A DNA stretch of 64,000 bases from AC-49 sp963817035 (lineage in GTDB: Bacteria > Actinomycetota > Thermoleophilia > Solirubrobacterales > Solirubrobacteraceae), in assembly GCA_963817035.1 (NCBI GenBank), contig CAWFMM010000004.1, forward strand, positions 248,001 to 312,000. The letters run 5' to 3'. Positions 16,851 to 27,612 of the stretch are shown here, one piece after another. How positions within the stretch are numbered: position 1 is the first letter of the stretch; every line of letters starts with the position of its first letter. The position numbers and the translations under genes are program-made. Under the pieces are notes generated by a model that worked only from the letters and a program-made list of their open reading frames with translations, ran no database searches and had not been told where the DNA came from.

Positions 16851-17969
16851 GTGCCCATCACCGTCACACCGACCCGCGGCCTCCGCGATCGCCGCGCCTT
16901 TGTCAACCTTCCCTACCGCCTGCACGCCGGGACGCCGTGGGTCACGCCGCTGCGCCTCGAGCGTCATCTGTTCCTCAATCGCAAGCTCAACGCCTATTTC
17001 AAGCACGGCGACGCGCAGTACTTCCTCGCTCGCCGCGACGGCCGCGTCGTCGGGCGAATCACGGCCCAGATCGACCGCGCGTTCAACGACTTCCACGACA
17101 ACGCCTGGGGCCATTTCGGCTTCGTCGAGTTCGAGGACGACCCGGAGATCCTGCCCGCGCTGCTCGACGCCGCCGCCGCGTGGCTGAAGGAACGTGGCCG
17201 TGATCGGATGGTCGGCCCGATGGACTTCTCGGTCAACGACGAGAGCGGCGTGCTGATCGAGGGCTTCGAGCTGCGCCCGATGATCAAGCAGCCCTGGCAT
17301 CCGCCCTACTACCAGCAGCGCTGCGAGGAGGCCGGACTGACCAAGGCGATCGACCTGCTCATGTGGAACCTCGAGCTCGACGACCGCGAGCACATGCTGC
17401 CGGTCATGTTCGAGCTCGCCGACGATCTCCAGAAGAACCACGAGATCACGATCCGCAAGATGAGCCGCCGTCATCTGCGCCGCGAGATGGACGAGTTCGC
17501 CAAGATCTACAACTCGGCCTGGTCGCGCAACTGGGGTTTCGTCCCCTACTCCAAGGACGACCTCGACGCCTACGCCGCGGAGCTCCAGCTCGTCTATGAC
17601 CGTGACTGGTTCATGATCGCCGAGAACCGGGAGGAGGCGGTGGCGATGGCGATCACCGTCCCCGACGTCAACCAGGTGCTCGAGAAGATGAACGGGCGGC
17701 TGCTGCCGTTCGGGTGGTGGTACTTCCTGACCAAGGCCAAGCGGATCGACCGCGTCCGCGTCGGCTTCCTCGGCGTCCTGCCCGAGTACCAGCACACCGG
17801 CGTTGCCGCGGGCCTCTACGTCGAGCACTTCAACATCGCCGAACGCACCCACCGCAAGGGCGGCGAGATGGGCTGGATCCTCGAGACCAACCGTGCGATG
17901 AACCGCGCGATGGAGGCGATGCACGGGCGCATCGTCAAGCGCTACCGCATCTACGAGCGCGAGCTCTGA
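16851..17969 (+). CDS. GNAT-fold N-acetyltransferase-like protein
   Basis: 372 residues from GTG 16851 (GTG 16842 is also in frame). An N-terminal region with AQYFLARRDGRVVGRITAQ and a C-terminal acetyl-CoA fold with VRVGFLGVLPEYQHTGVAA (the V-x-P-x-Y/R-x-x-G loop of motif A), then GGEMGWILETNRAMNRAM. Length is about twice a single GNAT, as in the large uncharacterised GNAT family with DRMVGPMDFSVNDE. Substrate unknown. Confidence 0.75.
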   Translation: MPITVTPTRGLRDRRAFVNLPYRLHAGTPWVTPLRLERHLFLNRKLNAYFKHGDAQYFLARRDGRVVGRITAQIDRAFNDFHDNAWGHFGFVEFEDDPEILPALLDAAAAWLKERGRDRMVGPMDFSVNDESGVLIEGFELRPMIKQPWHPPYYQQRCEEAGLTKAIDLLMWNLELDDREHMLPVMFELADDLQKNHEITIRKMSRRHLRREMDEFAKIYNSAWSRNWGFVPYSKDDLDAYAAELQLVYDRDWFMIAENREEAVAMAITVPDVNQVLEKMNGRLLPFGWWYFLTKAKRIDRVRVGFLGVLPEYQHTGVAAGLYVEHFNIAERTHRKGGEMGWILETNRAMNRAMEAMHGRIVKRYRIYEREL

Positions 17970-17976
17970 GCGCGCG

Positions 17977-18561
17977 TCAGTTCAGCGACGGATCGGCCGG
18001 CATCTGCGCGATCACGCGATGCCAGCCGCCCTTGCGGTGCAGCGTCGCGCTCCACAGGTCGTCGGGCTCGTCGGTCAGCAGGTCGCCGGGGAGCGGGTCC
18101 GCGGTGATCCACGCCTCCTCCTCGAGCTCGGCCTCGAGCTGACCCGGACCCCAGCCTGCGTAGCCGGCGAACGCCCGCGCGCGGCTGACCGTGTCGGCCA
18201 GCTCCTCGAGGTCGGTGTCGGCGCCGACCATCCCGATCGAGCCGGCGACCAGCGGCGCCGCCTTGTCGAGATCGCAGAAGTCGCCGAGCAGCAGCACGTT
18301 GGACTCCTGCACCGGCCCGCCGACGAACAGCAGCTCGTCGACCTCGGCGCGATCGGCGAGATCGGGGACCGCGTCGGCGAGGTCGGCATCGGCGACGCGG
18401 TTGAGCACGATGCCCATCGCGCCGTGCTCATCGTGGTCGACGACGAGCACCACCGTGCGGGCAAAGTTCGGATCGATCAGCGCCGGCGCCGCAATCACGA
18501 GCTTGCCCTTGAGGCTCTCCACACCGACAGTCTCGCGCATCGACCGCGTATCGTCGAACAT
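17977..18561 (-). CDS. YqgE/AlgH (UPF0301) family protein
   Basis: 194 residues from ATG 18561, which has a good GAGG about 10 bases upstream; ATG 18540 would give a shorter form. Family motifs are clear: SLKGKLVIAAPALIDPNFA, VLVVDHDEHGAMGIVLNR, ELLFVGGPV, and AGYAGWGPGQLEAELEEEAW. The family is widespread, small and soluble, of uncertain role (linked to alginate regulation in Pseudomonas). Divergent from the Nudix gene. Confidence 0.9.
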   Translation of the reverse strand: MFDDTRSMRETVGVESLKGKLVIAAPALIDPNFARTVVLVVDHDEHGAMGIVLNRVADADLADAVPDLADRAEVDELLFVGGPVQESNVLLLGDFCDLDKAAPLVAGSIGMVGADTDLEELADTVSRARAFAGYAGWGPGQLEAELEEEAWITADPLPGDLLTDEPDDLWSATLHRKGGWHRVIAQMPADPSLN

Positions 18562-18630
18562 ATCCCCGATCCTCGCTCGCTGATCCCGGTCCCGCTGCTG
18601 CGCCTGGCCTACCGCTACGGCATCCATGTG

Positions 18631-19053
18631 ATGCGCGCGTACTGGTTCGTGATGCGCCCGCACACGCGCGGCGTGAAGTGCGTCGTGCGCCACGCCGACC
18701 GCGTCTTGCTCGTGCGCCATACCTACGGCGATCGCTCGTGGGACCTGCCCGGCGGCACCGCGGACCGTGGCGAGGGGCCCGAGGCGACGCTCACGCGCGA
18801 GCTCCACGAGGAGCTCGGCGTGCGCCCGACGCATGTGCGCCTGATGCGCACGGTCAACTGGTCCTCTTCGGGCCGGCGCAACGACGTCAGCCTGTTCGTC
18901 GCCGACATCGAGACGACCGCGTTGACGATCGACCGCGCCGAGATCGCCGCGGCGCGCTGGGTGGCGCCCGACGCGCTGCCGCCGGGCACGTCGCGCCTGG
19001 CCCGGGCGGTCATCGCCCGCTCGCGCTGGCCGCGCGGCGAGGCTGGTCAGTAG
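18631..19053 (+). CDS. Nudix hydrolase
   Basis: 140 residues from ATG 18631 (GTG 18628 also possible; homologous sequence seems to extend a little further upstream but no start is available). The Nudix box is complete: G-x5-E-x7-REL-x-EELGV (GGTADRGEGPEATLT followed by RELHEELGV), binding Mg2+ and hydrolysing a nucleoside diphosphate linked to another group. The leading RPHTRGVKCVV-HADRVLLVRHTYG is typical of this subfamily. Substrate unknown. Its end overlaps the convergent PilZ gene by 7 bases. Confidence 0.85.
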   Translation: MRAYWFVMRPHTRGVKCVVRHADRVLLVRHTYGDRSWDLPGGTADRGEGPEATLTRELHEELGVRPTHVRLMRTVNWSSSGRRNDVSLFVADIETTALTIDRAEIAAARWVAPDALPPGTSRLARAVIARSRWPRGEAGQ

Positions 19054-19808
19054 CTCTCGTCGCGCGAACGGCGGGCGCGCTCTTCGGCGAGCGCCTGGCG
19101 TTCGCGCTCGGCGACGAAGCGCGCGATGCGGTCGCCGTCGCCCCGGCGCAGCTCGTCGATGCGGATCGCCCGCACGCCGTCGGGTAGCTCGCGGACCACT
19201 AGGCCCTGGGCGTCGATCACGCGCTCGTCGGGCGGCAGCTCGAGGATGATCCGCACTCGCTCGCCGGCGACGACCGGGTCGGCTGAGGCGAGCAGCGCGC
19301 CGCCGACGCTGAGGTCCTGCGTGTAGCCGTCGAGCCACGCGACCTCGAAGCGCTCGGGCACAAACGTCACCGGCAGCGTCACTCGCGCGCGCACGTGCTG
19401 GCGGCGCTGCGGCGGCTTGGGCTTCGGCGGCGTGGCCGTCTTGAAGAACCACACCTGGTCGCGGTGCACGCGCCCGTTGCGGTCGGGGATCGCGCTCAGC
19501 CGGCCCCACGTGCGGTCACGCGGCTCGCTGATGTGGCTCGGGATCGTCTCGAGCATCACGCCCGCGCGATTGAGGAACCGCGTCGGGATCGGCGGCTCGG
19601 CCCGCAGTGTCAGTTCGGCCGCGCCGACGACCGAGCTCGTGACGTCCGCATCGATCGCTCCGAAACCGGGAATGTGCAGGCGGACACGCAGGTCGGAGCG
19701 CGACCGGCGCAGCTTCGGCGGCAAGAGCATGGCCTTCGGAGGATCGGCGCGGTCCCCGAGGGACTTGAACCGCGGGCGTGGCGGCGGACCCATCGGCGAG
19801 CGGCCCAT
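19047..19808 (-). CDS. PilZ-domain protein (probable c-di-GMP binding)
   Basis: 253 residues from ATG 19808; ATG 19730 (MLLPPKLRRSRSDLRVRL) is an equally likely start. An N-terminal flagellar-brake-like (YcgR-N) segment (~30-130) precedes a PilZ domain with both signature motifs: RRQHVRARV (RxxxR) and DLSVGGALL (D/NxSxxG), which bind cyclic di-GMP. Probably a cytoplasmic c-di-GMP effector. No flagellar or pilus genes are near it in the window. Confidence 0.85.
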   Translation of the reverse strand: MGRSPMGPPPRPRFKSLGDRADPPKAMLLPPKLRRSRSDLRVRLHIPGFGAIDADVTSSVVGAAELTLRAEPPIPTRFLNRAGVMLETIPSHISEPRDRTWGRLSAIPDRNGRVHRDQVWFFKTATPPKPKPPQRRQHVRARVTLPVTFVPERFEVAWLDGYTQDLSVGGALLASADPVVAGERVRIILELPPDERVIDAQGLVVRELPDGVRAIRIDELRRGDGDRIARFVAERERQALAEERARRSRDESY

Positions 19809-19827
19809 CGGCTAGCTTTCGTCGTCG

Positions 19828-20682
19828 ATGTCCCGTTCGCGCCCGCGTCTGCGCACCCCAGCCGTGCTGGCCGGCGGGCTCGCCGCCGTCGTCCCCGTCG
19901 TCCTCGTGTCGCGGCGCGAGCGCGCCGCAGCGGCCGCGCGGCGCGCCGAGCTCGAGGCGCTCAACGCCGAGTTGCGCGCGGCCAACCACGACCTCGAGCA
20001 GTTCGCCTACGTCGCCTCGCACGATCTCGGCGAGCCGCTGCGCACGATGGCCGGCTTCGCTGAGCTGCTGCAGCGCCGTGCGGATACGCGGCTCGACGAC
20101 ACCGAGCGCGAGTACATCGACCACATCGCCGCCGGCGCCGCGCACATGCGGACGCTGATCGACGACCTGCTCGCCTACGCGCGCAGCGGCGGGGCGGAGT
20201 TGCGCCCCGAGCCGCTCGACACCGGCCAGGTCGTCACCGACGTCGTGCGTCGCCTGCACGCCGGTGAGCAGGTCCGGGTCGGTGAGCTGCCGGTCCTCAG
20301 CGCGGATCCGGTCCTCGTCGCCCAGCTCTTCCAGAACCTGATCGCCAACGCGCTGAAGTTCACCGAGGACCCGCCGGCCGCCGTGCAGGTCGACGCGGTG
20401 CTCGTCGACGAGGCGTGGCGCTTTGACGTGTGCGACAACGGCATCGGCATCGCGCCGGCCCACGCCGACCTCGTGTTCGGGGTGTTCCGCCGGCTCAACG
20501 CATCCGAGCGCTTCGCCGGGACCGGCATGGGCCTGGCGATCTGCCAGCGCATCGTCGAGCGGCACGGAGGCCGGATCTGGGTGTCACCGGGGGCGAACGG
20601 TGGCAGCGTCTTCAGCTTCACGCTTCCGCTCGACGGCCCGCCGGTTCACTCGTACAGCGTGACCGCGGCGACCACCACGTAG
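19828..20682 (+). CDS. Orphan histidine kinase
   Basis: 284 residues. One possible N-terminal helix (PAVLAGGLAAVVPVVLVS), a short coiled coil, then a HisKA domain with H65 in SHDLGEPLRTMAGFAELL (the phytochrome-like/WalK 'DL-EPLR' type) and HATPase with NLIANALKF, DNGIGIAP and GTGMGLAICQ. No PAS/GAF sensor and no response regulator beside it, so it is an orphan kinase. Convergent with and overlapping the antiporter gene by 37 bases. Confidence 0.88.
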   Translation: MSRSRPRLRTPAVLAGGLAAVVPVVLVSRRERAAAAARRAELEALNAELRAANHDLEQFAYVASHDLGEPLRTMAGFAELLQRRADTRLDDTEREYIDHIAAGAAHMRTLIDDLLAYARSGGAELRPEPLDTGQVVTDVVRRLHAGEQVRVGELPVLSADPVLVAQLFQNLIANALKFTEDPPAAVQVDAVLVDEAWRFDVCDNGIGIAPAHADLVFGVFRRLNASERFAGTGMGLAICQRIVERHGGRIWVSPGANGGSVFSFTLPLDGPPVHSYSVTAATTT

Positions 20683-21704
20683 ATCGCCACGAGAGCCCAG
20701 CCCTCGAACTCGGCCGCCTCGCCGTCACCGGTGATCTGCCACACGCTGAGCGCAGTCAGGGCGAGCGCGGCCGCGTAGACGGGCGCCATCGCGAAGGTCA
20801 GCGAGTGGGCGAAGAAGAGCGACACCAGCACGAGCACCGGGAACAGGAACGCGGCGATCTGCGAGACCGAGTTCTTGACCACCGAGACCGCGAGGTCGCT
20901 CTGTCCCTTGTAGGCGAGGACGAGGCCGGTGAAGTTCTCGACCGCGTTGCCCGCGATGGCCACGATGACCAGGCCGGCGAACGCCTGGCTGACGCCGAGC
21001 TTGTCGATTGCCGGCGCAAGCGCGTGGATGAACCAGTCGGAGACGAAGGCGCTGCCGACACCGGCGATCGCCAGCAGCGTGATCGCCGCCGCCAGCGCGA
21101 CGCGCGGAGTCCCGTGCGATCCCTCGGGCGCGTCGTCGCGGCGCAGATACGGGATCACCCAGCTCACGTAGACGACGAGCAGCGCGACCGCGGCGACGAT
21201 CGAGATCGACTTGACGTGATGGCTCGCCGGGTCGTGCGAGGACAGTGACACCGCGACGATGACGATGATGAAGACGCAGACCATCAGCAGCGTCGCCGTG
21301 TCGTTGGGCAGGCGTTTGTGGAAGCGCATCAGGCCGTCGGAGGACTTGCGCGCGCCGACGACGAGGACGAGGCCGAGCACGAGCAGCGCGTTGGCGAGCA
21401 GCGAGCCGATGATCGACGTCTGCGCGACGACGGTCTGCCCGGCGCGCAGCGCGAAGACGACGATGAACAGCTCCGGCAGGTTGCCGAGCGTCGACTGCAT
21501 CACGCCCGTGACCGCCGGGCCGAAGCGCTCGCCGACCTGCTCGGTTGCGAACGAGACGACATAGGCGAGCCCGGCCAGCGCGACCGTCGCCGCGCCGAAC
21601 GCAACCAGCGGCGGCCAATCGGCGTAGCGCGCGATGCCGGCGAGCAGCGTGAACAGCGCGACGACGCCGAGGACGATCCGTTCCCCGTGGGTGATCCCGG
21701 CCAT
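20646..21704 (-). CDS. Ca2+/H+ antiporter (CaCA family, ChaA/CAX type)
   Basis: 352 residues, about 11 membrane helices. The two alpha-repeats are clear: GNLPELFIVVFALRAGQ near residue 75 and AIAGNAVENFTGLVLAYKGQ near residue 245, each with the cation-binding Glu. Exchanges Ca2+ (or Na+) for H+ at the cytoplasmic membrane. Single gene. Confidence 0.92.
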   Translation of the reverse strand: MAGITHGERIVLGVVALFTLLAGIARYADWPPLVAFGAATVALAGLAYVVSFATEQVGERFGPAVTGVMQSTLGNLPELFIVVFALRAGQTVVAQTSIIGSLLANALLVLGLVLVVGARKSSDGLMRFHKRLPNDTATLLMVCVFIIVIVAVSLSSHDPASHHVKSISIVAAVALLVVYVSWVIPYLRRDDAPEGSHGTPRVALAAAITLLAIAGVGSAFVSDWFIHALAPAIDKLGVSQAFAGLVIVAIAGNAVENFTGLVLAYKGQSDLAVSVVKNSVSQIAAFLFPVLVLVSLFFAHSLTFAMAPVYAAALALTALSVWQITGDGEAAEFEGWALVAIYVVVAAVTLYE

Positions 21705-21761
21705 GGCGCGGGAGCCTAGCCGCCATCTTCCCGGGGTCGCGACGAGGTAGCGTGGGCACCC

Positions 21762-22550
21762 ATGAGACTCGCGAGCTTCGCGCCACCCGGCGGCGCCGCC
21801 ACAGCCGGAGAGGTTCGCGGCGACGGCGTCGTCGCGTTCGCCGATGGCTCCACCGTTCTCGATCGCCTGACCAACGGCGATCGCACGCCGGCGACCGGGG
21901 AGCAGTTCGCGCTCGCCGATGTCGAGCTGCTGGCGCCCGTCCCGCGCCCGCGAGCGATCTTCGCGATCGGGCTCAACTACGCCGACCACGCCGCCGAGAC
22001 GGGTAACACCTCGCCGGATGACCCGATGGTCTTCATGAAGGCGCCGGGGAGCGTCGCGGCGCCCGGCGCCACGGTGCGCTGCCCGGCCGTGGTGCACCGC
22101 CTGGACTACGAGGGTGAGCTGGCCGTCGTCATGGGCCCGGGCGGCACGATCGCCGGCTACGCGGTCGCCAACGACGTCAGCGCGCGCGACCTCCAGGACC
22201 GCGAGCCGCGCTGGGTTCGCGCCAAGGGCGCCGACACGTTCTGTCCCTACGGACCGTGGATCACCACCGCCGACGAGGTTCCCGATCCCCACGCCCTGTC
22301 GGTGCGGACCTGGGTCAACGGCGAGCTGCGTCAGGACGGGTCGACGTCAGAGCTGATCTTCGACGTCCCGACCCTGGTCGGCTTCATCGGCCAGACGTGC
22401 ACGATGGACCCGGGCGACCTGATCCTGACCGGCACCCCGAGCGGCGTCGGCATGGCCATGGACCCGCCGCGCTTCCTCGCCGACGGTGACGTCGTGCGGA
22501 TCGAGATCGAGTCCCTGGGAGCGATCGAGCACCCGATCGCCGTCGGCTGA
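21762..22550 (+). CDS. Fumarylacetoacetate hydrolase family protein
   Basis: 262 residues. C-terminal FAH fold beginning IFAIGLNYADHAAETG; metal-ligand acidic residues in LDYEGELAVVMG and the loop GYAVANDVSARDLQDRE; ends with FLADGDVVRIEIESLGAIEH. Family members hydrolyse C-C bonds, decarboxylate or isomerise acidic compounds (e.g. 2-hydroxyhepta-diene-dioate). No pathway partners are adjacent. Its stop overlaps the next start by one base (TGATG), so it is translated in line with the membrane gene cluster. Confidence 0.9.
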   Translation: MRLASFAPPGGAATAGEVRGDGVVAFADGSTVLDRLTNGDRTPATGEQFALADVELLAPVPRPRAIFAIGLNYADHAAETGNTSPDDPMVFMKAPGSVAAPGATVRCPAVVHRLDYEGELAVVMGPGGTIAGYAVANDVSARDLQDREPRWVRAKGADTFCPYGPWITTADEVPDPHALSVRTWVNGELRQDGSTSELIFDVPTLVGFIGQTCTMDPGDLILTGTPSGVGMAMDPPRFLADGDVVRIEIESLGAIEHPIAVG

Positions 22551-23608
22551 TGAACAACCTGCGGCCGCTTTCGATCGGGGAGATCCTCGACGTTGCGTTC
22601 AAGCTCTACGGCAAGCACTGGGCGCGCTTCGCGGCGATGATCGCCGTCGTGGTGATCCCGGTCGAGATCATCAACGGGCTGATCCGCCTGTCGACGATCG
22701 ACAGCGTCGACGGCAACAGCGTGCTGTACAGCGACAAGGCGGCCTACAACGGAGGGCAGGTCGTCATCGGCGTGCTCGCCGTGGTCATCAATCTGTTCGT
22801 CGTCGCGGTCGCCTTCCGCGCCGTGAGCCAGGCCTATATGGGCCAGGATCCGTCGATCAGCGGCTCCTTGCGCTTCGCGGCGCGGCGGGTCCATTCGCTG
22901 CTGTGGCTCTACGTGCTCCTGATCCTGGGACTGGTGATCGGATTCCTGCTGCTGATCATCCCCGGCATCTACCTGTGGGGGGCATGGTCGGTCGCCGTGC
23001 CGGTGCTGATGGTCGAAGGAATGAAGGGCAGCAAGGCGCTGGGGCGTTCGCGCGCCCTCGTCCGTGGCCGCTGGTGGGAGGTGTTCGCGGTACTGGTCGT
23101 CTCGGCCGTCGTCATCCAGTTCACCGCGTCGCTCGCCGTCGGCGTGCTTGGTGGCCTGATCCTCGCCAACACGAGTTCGCTCGCGGTCTACGTCCTCGTC
23201 AACGGCCTGGTGACCGGAATCGTCGAGATCCTCGTTGCGCCGGTGATCGCCGCGGTGACCACCGTCCTCTACTACGACCTGCGCGTCCGCAAGGAGGCGT
23301 TCGATGTGTCGCTGATGATCGATGCGCTCGGCCTGCCGGGGGGCGACGGGGTGCCCGCGCCGACGATCGGGGTCGCCGGGCTGCCTGACGCGCCGGCGCC
23401 CGCGGATCGGCCGGCGGATCGGCCGGCGCCGCCGGCGCGCTGGGAGCCGCCCGGAACGACGCCGGCCGGGACGCTGCCGGCGGGCTGGGCGCCACCGGTG
23501 GCGCCTGACGTGGTGGTGCGTGAGCCCGCTGCGCCCGAGCCCCCGCCCGAGCCACCAAAGCCGCCGCCGCCACCCGATCCGATGCCGGACCCGTTTAACG
23601 CCGGGTGA
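22550..23608 (+). CDS. Membrane protein of the GDPDase-membrane/DUF7544 type with Pro-rich tail
   Basis: 352 residues. It starts RPLSIGEILDVAFKLYGKHW, typical of the glycerophosphodiester-phosphodiesterase membrane-domain-like family, with about six helices to residue ~245. The last ~85 residues are Pro/Ala-rich and low-complexity (ending PPPPPDPMPDPFNAG), probably cytoplasmic or exposed and disordered. First membrane member of the cluster running to the DUF58 gene; overlaps the next start by 4 bases. Confidence 0.75.
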   Translation: MNNLRPLSIGEILDVAFKLYGKHWARFAAMIAVVVIPVEIINGLIRLSTIDSVDGNSVLYSDKAAYNGGQVVIGVLAVVINLFVVAVAFRAVSQAYMGQDPSISGSLRFAARRVHSLLWLYVLLILGLVIGFLLLIIPGIYLWGAWSVAVPVLMVEGMKGSKALGRSRALVRGRWWEVFAVLVVSAVVIQFTASLAVGVLGGLILANTSSLAVYVLVNGLVTGIVEILVAPVIAAVTTVLYYDLRVRKEAFDVSLMIDALGLPGGDGVPAPTIGVAGLPDAPAPADRPADRPAPPARWEPPGTTPAGTLPAGWAPPVAPDVVVREPAAPEPPPEPPKPPPPPDPMPDPFNAG

Positions 23609-24204
23609 TCGCCGCGGCCGCCGATCCCCGCGAGGTCGCGCGCCAGATCCTCAACGAGCGGCGCTTCCGTCACGGGCCGATTCCCCAGCCGCTGCGCAAG
23701 CCGCTGCATTCGCTGGGCGACACGCTTCAGCGGGCGTTCCACGACGCGTTTCACTGGACGGCCGGCGTCACGCCGGGCGGGCGCTGGGCCGTGTGGATCC
23801 TGCTCATCGCGCTCCTCTTCGCGATCACGGTCTACGTCTCCCGTCGAGGGATCAGGCGGACGACTGTCGCCGCAGCGCTCGCGGAGCAGAGCGATACGGC
23901 GGGTCAGCCGTCGCGGCGCGAGCTCGAGCGCGCAGCCGAGGCGGCCGAGCGTTCCGGCGATTTTGACGCCGCGGTGCGGCTTCGCTTCGGCGCCGGGCTG
24001 GCCGGGCTCGCGCAGGGCGGGGTGATCGAGGAGCGCCCGTCGGTGCGCAACGCCGAGGTCGCGGCGACGCTGCGCTCCGACGATTTCGACGCGGTCGCGC
24101 GGTCGTTCGACGAGGTCGTCTACGGCGGGCGTGCGGCGGTCGCCGACGACGCGCGCCACGCCCGCGAGGGCTGGAAGACCATTCTGCGCCAGGCGCGCCG
24201 ATGA
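23605..24204 (+). CDS. DUF4129-domain membrane protein
   Basis: 199 residues, GTG start. A single central helix (AVWILLIALLFAITVYVS) followed by the cytoplasmic DUF4129 region (ELERAAEAAERSGDFDAAVRLRFGAGL ... SFDEVVYGG, shortened here), which is found with MoxR/DUF58 genes and often in transglutaminase-like proteins. Coupled on both sides by 4-base overlaps. Confidence 0.8.
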   Translation: MIAAAADPREVARQILNERRFRHGPIPQPLRKPLHSLGDTLQRAFHDAFHWTAGVTPGGRWAVWILLIALLFAITVYVSRRGIRRTTVAAALAEQSDTAGQPSRRELERAAEAAERSGDFDAAVRLRFGAGLAGLAQGGVIEERPSVRNAEVAATLRSDDFDAVARSFDEVVYGGRAAVADDARHAREGWKTILRQARR

Positions 24205-25327
24205 CCACGATCTCCGCTCCCGTCGAGGTGCCGCTCACGCGGCGACCGGCGGTCCGCTGGGCGGCGGGGCTCGTGGCGGTCGTGGTCGCCGTCAACCTGA
24301 TCGCCGTCGCGCTCGGCGCGTTCCTGCCGTCGCCGCACGGCCCCGCGTCGTCGTCGTACGCGACGTCGTCGCGCGGCCTCGCCGCCTACGCCGAGCTGCT
24401 GGGCCGCCTCGGACACCCGGTGACCCAGCTTCGTCGCCCACCCGACGCGGCCGACCTGCCGGCCGGCGCGACGGTTGTGCTGCTCGACCCGGCGACGCTC
24501 GTCGGGCCGTCGGATCTCGCCGCGTTGCGGGCGTTCGTGGCGGGTGGGGGCCGGTTGGTCGCCGGCGGCGCCGAGACCGGCGAGCTGGCCTCGGCGCTCG
24601 CGGGCCGGCGGGTCGCGTGGGTGACGGGCGGTGGACGTGTCGCGTTTGGCGATGGGATCGCCGGCGTGCGCGCGGTGGTCGGCGAGGGGGCCGGGCGCTA
24701 CCGCTGTGGCGGCGGCCGCGCGGGCAACGTGCTCGTCGGTGCGCCGAACCGCGCATTGGTCTGTTCGGTGCGCGGTGGGCGCGTGCTGCTGCTGGCCGAC
24801 AGCTCGCCGCTGACCAACCGCCTGCTCGCGCGGGCCGACAACGCGGCGCTCGGGGTCGCGCTGGCCGGGCCGGCGGGGCGACCCGTCGTGTTCATCGAGA
24901 CCGTCCACGGCTACGGCGCGGCGACCGGGCTGGCGGCGCTACCCGCGGGCGCCTGGTGGGCGATCGCGTTGCTCGGCCTGGCCGGACTTGCGTTCCTCGT
25001 TGCGCGCTGGCGGCGCCTCGGGCCGGCGGTCGCCGCCGACATGATCCCGTCACCGCCGCGCCGCGAGCACGTCGACGCGCTGGCCGGCGCCCTGGACCGC
25101 GCCGATGATCCTGATCCCGCGCAGGAGCGGTTGCGCGCCGCCGCGCAGGCGATCGTGGGGCGCCGCGCGTCGCTGCGCCCGCATCCCGCGCCGCCCCAGC
25201 TGCACGACGCCGGGCTCGCGCTCGGGCTGACCGAGCAGGACGCCGCGCTGCTGATCGGCGAGGATGCGGGCGGCGACGAACTGATCCGGCTCGGCCGGCT
25301 GCTGGCGCATCTGCGAACGGAGGGGAC

Positions 25328-25331
<4 letters not shown>
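24201..25331 (+). CDS. DUF4350-domain membrane protein
   Basis: 376 residues. Helix at ~28-48, then an external DUF4350 (ThuA/glutamine-amidotransferase-like) domain starting SSYATSSRGLAAYAELL and including GATVVLLDPATL, a second helix (AIALLGLAGLAFLVARW, ~255-272), and a cytoplasmic helical tail. Conserved partner of MoxR and DUF58 in actinobacteria; function unproven, probably membrane-complex assembly. Confidence 0.8.
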
Positions 25332-26253
<922 letters not shown>

Positions 26254-26257
<4 letters not shown>

Positions 26258-27507
26258 CGCCGACGCCGCGCGCCGCGCTGCTGCTCGGCGTCGCCGGTGT
26301 GCTGGCCCTGGTCATCCCGCTGTGGCTGGCGGTCGGTTTGGCGGTCGTTGTCGTGGCGGCGACGGTGACCGATGCGCTGGCGGCGCGAGCGGCGCCGGTC
26401 CTGCGGCGTTCGGTTCCCGCGGTGCTGTCGCGCGGGGTGCCGACGGCGCTCGTGGTCGACATCGATCGGGTGGGTGTGGGCGTGGGGGCGGTGACGGTGC
26501 GCCAGGCGGCGCTCCCGGGGTTGACGGTCGAGCCCGACGAGGCGTCGGGGACGCTTCGGGCAACGGTGACCGGCGTGCGCCGCGGGCGCTACGAGCTGCC
26601 GGCGGTGGCCGCGATGACGACCGGCCCGCTGGGGCTCGGGCGGCGCTTTCACCGGCCGGGAGCGCCGGTCGGGGTTTCGGTCTTCCCGGATCTGCCCGCG
26701 GCGCGGCGGCTCGTGCTGGCGGTGCGCCGCGGCGCGCTGGGGGTCTCCGGGGCGACGCGCCGCGGGGTGCTCGGGCTGGGGACCGAGCTCGAGTCGGTGC
26801 GCGACTACCTGCCCGACGACGACATCCGTCAGGTCAATTGGGCGGCGACGGCACGGCTCGGGCGCCCGATGAGCAACCAGTACCGCGTCGAGCACGACCG
26901 CGACGTCGTGGTCCTGCTCGACCGCGGGCGCCTGATGGCCGCGCCGCTGGGCAACCGCACGCGGCTCGACATCGCGATGGATGCGATGACGTCGGTCGCG
27001 ATGGTCGCCGACGAGCTCGGCGACCGCTTCGGGGTCGTGGCGTTTGACGACGAGGTGCGCGTCGATCTGCGACCGCGGCGGGCGGCGGGCCGGGCGGCGA
27101 TCCACGCGACGTTCGATCTCGAGCCCGCGTTGGTCGACAGCGACTACGAACGCGCGTTTCAGCGGGTTGGCGGTGCCAAGCGCGCGTTCGTGCTCGTGTT
27201 GTGCGATCTGCTCGACGAAACGGCCGCGCGCTCGCTCGTCGAGGCCCTGCCGGTGCTCGCGCGCCGCCACGCGGTCGTCATCGCCAGCACAACCGAGCCC
27301 GACGTCGACGCGCTGCTGAGCACCGCGCCCGGCGACGACCGCCAGGCGCTCGGCATGGTCGCCGCCCTGGACCTCGTCGCCGCCCGCGACCGCGCCGCCG
27401 CCATCCTCCGCGCCGGCGGCGCCCGCACGATCATCGCCGCCCCCGGCACCCTCAGCACCGCCTGCGTCCGCGCCTACGCCACCGCCAAGTCCCGCGCTCG
27501 CCTGTAG
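26254..27507 (+). CDS. DUF58-domain protein
   Basis: 417 residues. Two N-terminal helices (LLGVAGVLALVIPLWLA...), then a beta-rich region, then the DUF58 core with YLPDDDIRQVNWAATARLG and a VWA-like domain (VVVLLDRGRLMAAP with partial MIDAS Asp). Partner of the MoxR ATPase in a module often linked to cell-envelope or protein-complex assembly. The 3' end is followed immediately by a dispersed repeat. Confidence 0.92.
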
Positions 27508-27595
27508 GGGTCTGACCCCGCCACGAAGGAGCCACTTCTCCGCACTCCGCCACACCTCCGCCACAGACGGGTCGCGACAGAGGGGTCAGACCCCT
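27506..27595. repeat. Inverted pair of dispersed AGGGGTC...GACCCC palindromes
   Basis: AGGGGTCTGACCCC lies at 27506-27519 and the opposite-oriented AGGGGTCAGACCCCT at 27581-27595. Both match the palindrome repeated at 13.79 and 13.84 kb, and CCTCCGCCAC also recurs near both loci. They sit between two convergent genes (DUF58 and SpoIIM) and may serve as a bidirectional terminator, or mark a REP-like element. Confidence 0.8.
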
Positions 27596-27612
27596 TAATC
27601 AAGCGTCCGTTG

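Noticed and set aside
14427..17924. A 1165-codon open frame on the minus strand
   Set aside because: Only its last ~350 codons (from ATG 15476) look like a real protein. The rest is antisense to the GNAT and coiled-coil genes and has low-complexity Arg/Gly composition.
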